A stretch of 64,000 nt of DNA from Panorpa germanica (lineage: Eukaryota > Arthropoda > Insecta > Mecoptera > Panorpidae). Positions 23,651 to 34,000 of the stretch are shown here, piece by piece (the stretch's first letter is position 1; each line of letters begins with the position of its first letter). The stretch is taken from NCBI GenBank assembly GCA_963678705.1, contig OY783222.1:1116001-1180000 (forward strand), read 5' to 3'. Both the position numbers and the translations under genes were made by a program. A model generated the notes under the pieces. That model had not been told where the DNA came from. It did no database searches and was given only the letters and a program-made list of their open reading frames with translations.

Positions 23651-24967
23651 AGCAGAAACATTTAGGTCTTGAAATAATAAATAAAAAAATTCATACATTG
23701 TTGCATTTTGCCCTGTTTAATCTTACTAATTATACCAATAATTTTTGGAAAGATGCTGTGATCCTGATACCGATCAATATAGCATGTAAAACATTATCAA
23801 ATTTAAATAATCCCCGCTCAGTCCACAGCTAGGTGTCAGACTGGTCTTTATCTCCGTTCATAAATTAGAATTTATAATGTGACAAATGATTAACTGTTCT
23901 TGATTTAATTCAGATTTTAATTTCTTGAATTAATACAATATTAGTGTTTGTCACAACTCGGAGAACTCACGTGTTCTGGACGGCTGCGGTCCATTTCATT
24001 ATTATAATAAATTAGCATCAGACTCGAAACTTATCGCTTCGATGTACATAATGCATACTTAATACGTGCTACTGTTACTTCAATTTCAATATTTGTCGTA
24101 TTAAAATGATTTTTTTTATTCAATAAGAATGATCATCTTGTTGATGGAGTCATTAGATTGATGAAAGACAAAACATTACTGATAATGAAACGTGTAACCG
24201 AATAAATTATTCGATTTTGTTATGAAGGTTGAAACGAATTTCTGTTTTACATTTAAATTTATTGTATGTATTATATTTTAACTTCATTTTTTATTGTATT
24301 TTAATTTGATCACACGTGTTTCAAGAAATATTGGATTTTCTTTATAAAATTACTTGTAGAAACATATGTATATGATATCTTTCATTAAGTTTGACATACT
24401 TAGTGTGTTGTTGATTATTTTCTAATGAATTGCTACGTTGTAGCATTAAACACTATTTCAAAATTAATGACCTATGGCCATCTGCCCATTAGACTATATA
24501 CCGTTTCGTTTGATCGTTTCAAGTTTTGTGGTTAACTCCATGTCAGATTGAGGTTATGAACCCCACCTATGTTAAAACTGTGGTCAAAATAGTTTATGTT
24601 GTAAATTTGTGGTCAACCAATGCTACTGGCTACTTAAGGAGGCACAGGATCATTCCATTTTAATATTACAACACAATTTTGTGCTATCTTTGAGTGAATT
24701 TATTTTATTTGATGCACTTCCTTGCATTTCACGTTTTATACGATAAATTCAATGACTCTGATGCGAACAGTGTGGACGTTTACCTTAAGTAAACCGTCAC
24801 TTTTTTCTCTTATACAAATTCTTATGGATACTACAACTTTTATCCTTCGTTTACAATCCAAACTTGAATATAAACAATACTAATTAACAGTGTTAGATAC
24901 GTTAACCCTCAGTTAGATACTTTTAGTATATCTAGTACCCGTTAAATGTATCTGAATACATATCTAG
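23651..24967. other. Non-coding, nothing recognised
   Basis: AT-rich; no feature supported. Confidence 0.5.
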
Positions 24968-25210
24968 AAAGAAATGCTGGAGCACATTAAGTTTTCATGT
25001 GAGAAAAAGGTAAAAAGCGAAAAGAATATGGTGCAGTTATTAAAGGGAAGCGGTGGATGGCGGAGATAGAAAAAAGGAGCGAGGAGAGAAAAGGAATTGC
25101 AGAGTAGAAATAGAAAGAGAGTAGGAGGAAGAGTGAAGCAGTAGGGGTTTAAATTTACATGTTTTGTTTTTATTTTTCTTTTTTCTTTTGGAAGGAATGA
25201 AAATATTTAG
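24968..25210 (-). repeat. Dispersed repeat family F, copy 2
   Basis: Diverged reverse complement of 7073-7310. The purine-rich strand is on top here, and the 93-codon minus ORF reflects that bias. Confidence 0.55.
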
Positions 25211-26020
25211 GATCACAATGCTATACACAATGATATGCAATTGGTAATTGGCCAATGGCAAAAACATTAAAAATAAATAATAATTTATAAAAATTGATTC
25301 GTAATTTTGAACGATTTTCAATCTAACTAGTGTTGAAGTTTAATTCATCAATTTTTGTCTAGGTTGCTGTACTATGACATGACATGTACAACTAACTATT
25401 GCGATAACTATGAGTACAGCAGCCAGCCCAAAGAGTGTGAAAACCCTCACGTCCCGAGCGTACTTAATATAACAACTTTATCATTTCCACTACGACTTTT
25501 CTGCATTTATTTTACGTTTTAAATATCATAAATTACTCGTGAGAACACGGTTGCAAGATTTGAAAATATTTTAAATATTTTTATTTATATATTAATATAA
25601 TTTAATAAATTTTTAAACTGGTTGTTGATTGAATTTGGCAAAGTATTTCAAGAGAAGATTTTTAATCGTTGTTTATTGACAATATTAATAAAAACATCCG
25701 TGAGAGATGTCTCATAAATAAATGTATATAAATACTAATTAATTAATGATATTAATTACTGATTTATAGCGGTGTTAATGAATAAAGTTGAACATGTTTC
25801 TAATACATGATTTGATTACAAGTTATTAGATAGTCTCTATTCTAATCCATTTAAAATAAAAGTGTAAGTTAAATTTGTTTGAAGAATATATACTGATATA
25901 AGTCAACCTTTTAGTAAGCTATAAAATTGGAACAAAAACTTTACATGAATTAAAAGATTTTCTTTGGAAGAATTCATAATATTTCTGAAGCATATTTTAT
26001 AAACATTCTATTGAAAAAGA
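25211..26020. other. Non-coding, nothing recognised
   Basis: AT-rich; no feature supported. Confidence 0.5.
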
Positions 26021-26640
26021 AATGGGCTTGTGTCCTCATTTTTTAATGGTCGATTTTTCAATTGTTGATTGAAATTGATGTTAATAAATGTGTATTGGCG
26101 TGTCTATTTTATTAAATATCTAAATATTGACCGAGATATAGCAATTAAAAATTTGAATTGTAGTTTTAGCGCCACAAATGGTCAGCCATATTTGTATGAC
26201 GTGAAATGCATTTTAACGTCAGTTATTTGTTGAGTAGGTCAGTGCTGTGGTAATGTTGTGTAACTGCTGTAATCAAAGAATACTAAGTTTTTATTTTATT
26301 TAACCCTGCCAAAGCAGACATAATATTGAAATTTTATTGTTCCTTGAAATAGCTGTAAATAATATTTGATATTTTGATATATAAATACATGAAGCAGAGA
26401 TTTATGAGCTGTAAGTTAGGTACCCTTACATAAGGATTGTGATGTTACATGCACTTGGAATGTGTACAACGTTGAATCCCTTTAATAATTAAAGAGACAA
26501 AATGACTTTTTTAATTGTTAATATCTCTTAACATATAAGGAGTTATTAAAAAATAATTGAACATTTGAGGTTCTAGTAACCCACTTTATCAATATAGAGT
26601 ACACTTTTATAGAAATTAAAACATAGAACACCGCCCCATT
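26021..26640 (+). mobile_element. MITE family G, copy with eroded right end
   Basis: Left end AATGGGCTTGTGTCC as in the intact copy; right end decayed to GAACACCGCCCCATT. The interior is collinear with 20349-20974. Confidence 0.7.
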
Positions 26641-26853
26641 CAGATCCAGTATAATTAACTTATATAACTAGAGTGCATTTTAACAAAACTGATTTATAAA
26701 ATTATATTACTTTTAATAAATTCAAATAAAAATTTAAAATAATTTTGATGCACTTATCAAATTAAATAATAACATTTGTAAACTATGGCCTTTAAAATAT
26801 TTAGCTGGTTAAATGAATAACCTCTTTTCGAGCGCACGATCAATAAAAGTAAA

Positions 26854-27601
26854 AGTTGTAAAATTGTGTCGTATTGTCGTTCTGGAGGAGATTACTCAGC
26901 TTACTAGTACATTCTGCAGGGATGCTAGCTTCTGGTAGTAGATTCTTCAGTTGACGACTTCCAACACCAATTACAGTAGTAATCGAATATCTTTCTTAAG
27001 ATGATTAATAAGGATTCTTGTTCAGACGGTGTATTGTTGCAATTAGAGAATACTTGAGCGGTCTAAAGTAACCTCGTTGCGACATGCGACGGTTGAACAA
27101 TTAGTATCTTTTTATTACTATTAATACAAACACTTTTATTAAAATATATCATTTATTCGTTGTAATATTATATCTGCTTACTTAATTACAATAGTATTTT
27201 ATTAGATTAACGAAGATGACAGATATAAAACAAAATGTAATTCTATAGTGTTATAATTTAATTAATAGTTGAAATGTGCTCACTATTCAATACGTACGAA
27301 GTTGCGAATAGTAATGCTTGCTTTGAGACTCAGGAGAAGACTGGCTTTTAGCGTCTTGTGCAATTTAATATATAATAATTTATTTCACATCACAGAACGC
27401 CAATACTGAATTACCAGCATTAAATCAATATTAATCTCCACAAACCAGAGACAATATTTATAAGCGCTAAACTTAAATAATTATTCTTTACAATCTTAAT
27501 ACTAATACAAAAACTGTTTACATAATATAATTCTATTACATAATTAACATTTAATATCATTAAAAATAAAAGGTAAGTGCGACATATGCGTACTTACAAC
27601 A
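26854..27601 (-). repeat. Outer 3' LTR (748 bp)
   Basis: Carries the T variant (CTTTTAGCG) shared with the LTR at 41632. The first plus-strand base is A instead of T. Confidence 0.85.
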
Positions 27602-27790
27602 CTCCTCAACCAAAGAAAAGGAACGCATATAAAACAAAACATATGCGTTTCTGCTCTAAGGAAAAGAAAAAGGAAAAATTGTGATAGGGGAGATGTCGTA
27701 CATATCACAACACCCCCTTTCAAAAAAAAAAGGGACACGTATAAAAACAAAATATACGAGTTACAATTCTAGAAAAAAACAAAAAGAGAA
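27595..27790 (-). other. Duplicated purine-tract/hairpin module, outer copy
   Basis: ACAACA at 27596-27601 and again at 27707-27712, 111 bp apart, each followed by related pyrimidine, A-rich and hairpin segments. The inner one has the stronger purine tract (GAAAGGGGG on the element strand). Confidence 0.6.
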
Positions 27791-27921
27791 GCAAAGTGTC
27801 GACAACGATTCTGATCCCATCGTATAGAGTTAACACTGCTCCACAAAACAATCATCCCTGACAAAATCCATTTCATTCGTCAAGTTTTTATTCATTGGTA
27901 CAAAATCTTTTCAACCTATTA

Positions 27922-29944
27922 TTATGAACTACCGTATGTTTTTTTACCAATTAGTATTTCTGTATTAACAGGGGATATAATTTTAGTAACTTTATACGGT
28001 CCTACGTATAAGGGTAAAAGTTTTTTTGACTGTCCTTTAGTTGGTAACTGTTCATTTCTTAATAAAACTAGTTCGTTTACTTCAGGTGTGAAAAGAGAAT
28101 TGACCCTTTTATCAAAATATAATTTTGTTTTTTCTTTGCTTTTAACCAAGTTATTTATAGCAAGTTCCCTCGCTACTTGTAACCTGTGTTTGAGTTCTAC
28201 TATAAAATTATTATAAGTATTTACCTCAATTGGTTCTTTATAAAAAATTGAAGGCAGATTTGCCTTATGTCCATAAATTAGTTCGAAAGGAGTAAAACCG
28301 GTCGCTGTATGCGGAGTTGTGTTATACACGAACATTGCATAGGGAATCCAATTTATCCAATCATCCTGCTTTTTACAAAAATTCCTTAGATACTCGGCAA
28401 GGGTTCTATGAACTCTTTCTAAGGCACCGTTGGTTGCTGGTCTAAATGCTGTTGTTTTTAATTGTTTAATTTTTAACAATTTGCATATATCTTTAAAAAT
28501 TTTTGACATGAAATTTGTTCCTTGGTCTGTTAAGATCATATTAGGAACTCCGTACCTACAAATAACGTTAGTTACTAATGCTTTCGCGACAGTATTTGCC
28601 TCCTGGTTTATAATAGGAATAGCTTCCGTAAATTTAGTAAGGTCATCCTGTATTGTTAGTAAGTATTTGTATTTGTCGTTGTCGTCTTTCTTGGGAAGAT
28701 ATACTATGTCCAAAGCCAACCTTTCGAAACTATGTTTCGAAGTCGATGTAATTGTTAATGGGCATTTATTTAATTTGCACACTTTATTCTTTTGACATGA
28801 TACACATTGTCTAATAAAATTTTTAACTTTTCTAATCATACTTGGAAATTTAAAGTGTGATTTTAATCGTTTAATTGTTTTAGAAACTCCTAAGTGGCCT
28901 GCTGTGGGATTAACATGAAATTCCGAAATTACATTGTTTATTAACTCAGGGTCACTAATTTTAAGTATATTGTCATTATAAATGTGTACTATTATATTTG
29001 TTTTATCAAAGATATGTCTGATCATAGTTCGTAACTGAGCAAAATCTAATTTACTTAGTTCAGACTCGAACCTGTTCATAGCTATGTTAGTAATTTTGTG
29101 TAAAGTACAAAAGTTTTTCAGATTCACTAATGCCAAAAATATTTCTTTATAATTTGGTAGATTAAAATGAAATTCCTTAATTATTAAACAGATAATAAAT
29201 CTAGTATCAATTTCAACATATGCAATTTCTGATACTTCTTTTTCTTGTATTAGAAATGCATTGATACTACTAAATTTATTGATTAATTCAGGAGAATTTC
29301 CAATTGAATTTTTAAAATCTTTTGATACAAAATCTACTAATGAAAATGACGTCGGTGCGTCATATAAACTTTTATCATGTTCAATTACTTTATTGTTTAT
29401 GATAATTTTATTTTTAATTATTTCTAAATAATTTTCGTATGTGACATCCATTGTTTCAACCTGAAGTGAGTATACACGACTTAGGGCATCTACGTGTGGA
29501 ATCGAACTACCTGGTCTATATATTACTTCGTAATTATATTCCTCTAGTTTTATCCGCCAACGCATAAGTCTAGAACTCGGGTCCTTAATACTCATTAACC
29601 AAGTCAAGGCTTGATGGTCTGTTACGATACTAAAAAACTTTCCATAGAGATAGGGTCTAAAATGAGCCACAGCCCATACTACTGCTAATAACTCACGTTC
29701 AGTAGTTGTGTAATTTTGTTGTGCCTTATTTAGAGTTCTTGAAGCATATGCTATTGGGTGGCTTTCCTTAATAGTACCTTGTGAAAGGACTGCACCTATA
29801 GCATATTTACTTGCATCCGTGGTTACAACGAAATTTTTACTAAAGTCCGGGTATTGCAAAACAGGTGATATGGTTAATTTATTTTTTAAAGTTTTAAATG
29901 ATTCGTCGCATTGGTCTGACCATTCTAATACTTTAACATTACTG
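27922..29944 (-). pseudogene. Outer copy, 3' part of Gag-Pol (RNase H and integrase), separated by the nested insertion
   Basis: The reading frame is open from the break at 29944 to the stop at 27922. The first internal ATG gives 645 aa, but this is a continuation rather than a native start. It contains RNase H (TTDASKYAIGAVLSQ, TERELLA, TDHQAL, HVDALSR) and integrase with the HHCC zinc site, the D-D-35-E core (LALDIVYL, LTDQGTNF, NGALERVHR) and a C-terminal GPY module. It differs from the inner copy at few sites, e.g. DDWINW for DDWKNW. Without its 5' half it lacks a natural initiation site. Confidence 0.85.
29941..29944. repeat. Target-site duplication ACTG, left copy
   Basis: ACTG directly precedes the inner LTR at 29945 and recurs directly after the other inner LTR at 37834-37837. 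The uninterrupted sequence in the inner copy (ATTACTGTTTGC, near 33030) has ACTG once. Four bases is the usual duplication for Ty3/gypsy integrases. Confidence 0.95.
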
Positions 29945-30692
29945 TGTTGTAAAATTGTGTCGTATTGTCGTTCTGGAGGAGATTACTCAGCTTACTAGTA
30001 CATTCTGCAGGGATGCTAGCTTCTGGTAGTAGATTCTTCAGTTGACGACTTCCAACACCAATTACAGTAGTAATCGAATATCTTTCTTAAGATGATTAAT
30101 AAGGATTCTTGTTCAGACGGTGTATTGTTGCAATTAGAGAATACTTGAGCGGTCTAAAGTAACCTCGTTGCGACATGCGACGGTTGAACAATTAGTATCT
30201 TTTTATTACTATTAATACAAACACTTTTATTAAAATATATCATTTATTCGTTGTAATATTATATCTGCTTACTTAATTACAATAGTATTTTATTAGATTA
30301 ACGAAGATGACAGATATAAAACAAAATGTAATTCTATAGTGTTATAATTTAATTAATAGTTGAAATGTGCTCACTATTCAATACGTACGAAGTTGCGAAT
30401 AGTAATGCTTGCTTTGAGACTCAGGAGAAGACTGGCTTTCAGCGTCTTGTGCAATTTAATATATAATAATTTATTTCACATCACAGAACGCCAATACTGA
30501 ATTACCAGCATTAAATCAATATTAATCTCCACAAACCAGAGACAATATTTATAAGCGCTAAACTTAAATAATTATTCTTTACAATCTTAATACTAATACA
30601 AAAACTGTTTACATAATATAATTCTATTACATAATTAACATTTAATATCATTAAAAATAAAAGGTAAGTGCGACATATGCGTACTTACAACA
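29945..30692 (-). repeat. Inner 3' LTR (748 bp)
   Basis: TGTTGTAAAA...CTTACAACA ends on the plus strand; carries the C variant (CTTTCAGCG). Confidence 0.95.
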
Positions 30693-30880
30693 CTCCTCAA
30701 CCAAAGAAAAGGAACGCATATAAAACAAAACATATGCGTTTCTGCTCTAAGGAAAAGAAAAAGGAAAAATTGTGATAGGGGAGATGTCGTACATATCACA
30801 ACACCCCCTTTCAAAAAAAAAGGGACACGTATAAAAACAAAATATACGAGTTACAATTCTAGAAAAAAACAAAAAGAGAA
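30686..30880 (-). other. Duplicated purine-tract/hairpin module, inner copy
   Basis: ACAACA at 30687-30692 (true LTR edge) and at 30798-30803. Both modules continue with related segments: a C/T run, an A-rich GG run, then hairpins ACGCATAT/ATATGCGT and CGTATA/TATACG. The module nearer pol has GAAAGGGGG immediately before TGTTGTGATA on the element strand, a textbook-like polypurine tract at a false LTR edge. The real edge has only GGTTGAGGAG. Confidence 0.65.
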
Positions 30881-31011
30881 GCAAAGTGTCGACAACGATT
30901 CTGATCCCATCGTATAGAGTTAACACTGCTCCACAAAACAATCATCCCTGACAAAATCCATTTCATTCGTCAAGTTTTTATTCATTGGTACAAAATCTTT
31001 TCAACCTATTA

Positions 31012-34000
31012 TTATGAACTACCGTATGTTTTTTTACCAATTAGTATTTCTGTATTAACAGGGGATATAATTTTAGTAACTTTATACGGTCCTACGTATA
31101 AGGGTAAAAGTTTTTTTGACTGTCCTTTAGTTGGTAACTGTTCATTTCTTAATAAAACTAGTTCGTTTACTTCAGGTGTGAAAAGAGAATTGACCCTTTT
31201 ATCAAAATATAATTTTGTTTTTTCTTTGCTTTTAACCAAGTTATTTATAGCAAGTTCCCTCGCTACTTGTAACCTGTGTTTGAGTTCTACTATAAAATTA
31301 TTATAAGTATTTACCTCAATTGGTTCTTTATAAAAAATTGAAGGCAGATTTGCCTTATGTCCATAAATTAGTTCGAAAGGAGTAAAACCGGTCGCTGTAT
31401 GCGGAGTTGTGTTATACACGAACATTGCATAGGGAATCCAATTTTTCCAATCATCCTGCTTTTTACAAAAATTCCTTAGATACTCGGCAAGGGTTCTATG
31501 AACTCTTTCTAAGGCACCGTTGGTTGCTGGTCTAAATGCTGTTGTTTTTAATTGTTTAATTTTTAACAATTTGCATATATCTTTAAAAATTTTTGACATG
31601 AAATTTGTTCCTTGGTCTGTTAAGATCATATTAGGAACTCCGTACCTACAAATAACGTTAGTTACTAATGCTTTCGCGACAGTATTTGCCTCCTGGTTTA
31701 TAATAGGAATAGCTTCCGTAAATTTAGTAAGGTCATCCTGTATTGTTAGTAAGTATTTGTATTTGTCGTTGTCGTCTTTCTTGGGAAGATATACTATGTC
31801 CAAAGCCAACCTTTCGAAACTATGTTTCGAAGTCGATGTAATTGTTAATGGGCATTTATTTAATTTGCACACTTTATTCTTTTGACATGATACACATTGT
31901 CTAATAAAATTTTTAACTTTTCTAATCATACTTGGAAATTTAAAGTGTGATTTTAATCGTTTAATTGTTTTAGAAACTCCTAAGTGGCCTGCTGTGGGAT
32001 TAACATGAAATTCCGAAATTACATTGTTTATTAACTCAGGGTCACTAATTTTAAGTATATTGTCATTATAAATGTGTACTATTATATTTGTTTTATCAAA
32101 GATATGTCTGATCATAGTTCGTAACTGAGCAAAATCTAATTTACTTAGTTCAGACTCGAACCTGTTCATAGCTATGTTAGTAATTTTGTGTAAAGTACAA
32201 AAGTTTTTCAGATTCACTAATGCCAAAAATATTTCTTTATAATTTGGTAGATTAAAATGAAATTCCTTAATTATTAAACAGATAATAAATCTAGTATCAA
32301 TTTCAACATATGCAATTTCTGATACTTCTTTTTCTTGTATTAGAAATGCATTGATACTACTAAATTTATTGATTAATTCAGGAGAATTTCCAATTGAATT
32401 TTTAAAATCTTTTGATACAAAATCTACTAATGAAAATGACGTCGGTGCGTCATATAAACTTTTATCATGTTCAATTACTTTATTGTTTATGATAATTTTA
32501 TTTTTAATTATTTCTAAATAATTTTCGTATGTGACATCCATTGTTTCAACCTGAAGTGAGTATACGCGACTTAGGGCATCTACGTGTGGAATCGAACTAC
32601 CTGGTCTATATATTACTTCGTAATTATATTCCTCTAGTTTTATCCGCCAACGCATAAGTCTAGAACTCGGGTCCTTAATACTCATTAACCAAGTCAAGGC
32701 TTGATGGTCTGTTACGATACTAAAAAACTTTCCATAGAGATAGGGTCTAAAATGAGCCACAGCCCATACTACTGCTAATAACTCACGTTCAGTAGTTGTG
32801 TAATTTTGTTGTGCCTTATTTAGAGTTCTTGAAGCATATGCTATTGGGTGGCTTTCCTTAATAGTACCTTGTGAAAGGACTGCACCTATAGCATATTTAC
32901 TTGCATCCGTGGTTACAACGAAATTTTTACTAAAGTCCGGGTATTGCAAAACAGGTGATATGGTTAATTTATTTTTTAAAGTTTTAAATGATTCGTCGCA
33001 TTGGTCTGACCATTCTAATACTTTAACATTACTGTTTGCTGCATTATATAGTGGTTTGGCTATCTCTGCGTAATGCGGTATATGTCGGCGATAATAACCA
33101 GACATACCCAAAAATGTTTTAATTTGTTTAGGACTGTTTGGAATGGGGAAATTCTTTATTGCTTCTACTTTAGAAGGATCTGGTAGAATACCTGTTTCAT
33201 TAATAACGTGACCTAAATAAATCAAATCTTTATGTAGAAAGTTACATTTGGATGGTTGGAGCTTCAAATTATGTTCCCGTAATTTAGAAAAAACGTTTTT
33301 TAATCTTTGGTTGTGCTCAGAAATGTTTTTTCCAAAAATGACTACATCGTCCAGATAGATTAAGCAATCTATTCCTTGCAAACCTGTGAGAACGTGAGAC
33401 ATAAGTCTCTGAAACATGGGGGGGGCTCCTTTAAGTCCGAATGGCATTCTTACAAATTGATAGTGTTTAAAGTTCGCACTAAATGCTGTTTTCTCTTTAT
33501 CTTCGGGAAGCATAGGGACCTGGTGAAAACCGCTTGCTAAGTCAAGGGTAGAGAAAAATTTTGCACCACTAAGTTGGTCCAGTATATCATGTATAAGAGG
33601 CAAAGGATAGGCGTCACTTGTTGTCTGCTCGTTAAGTTTACGGAAATCGACTACTACGCGGAATTGTTTATTACCTAACGCATCTGGTTTTTTTGGTACT
33701 ACTAATAAAGGTGCGTTATAGGGTGAGTCGCTTTCTTCAATTATGTTGTTGACCAACAGTTCCTGAATATGCTTTTCCACAATCTCTTTTTGCGCATGGG
33801 GCAATCGATACGGTTTAACGTTAACGGGTTTAGAAGAATTAATCTTTATCTTATGACTTAATGCGCTCGTACAAGATAACTTGTCTCCCGGTAAAAAAAA
33901 TATGTCATTAAAGCTGTCACAGATTTCTATTAATTCTGTTACTAATTCTGAATTGACATGTGAAAGATTTAAATTGTTTAATAAAAGTTCCTTACGGTTG

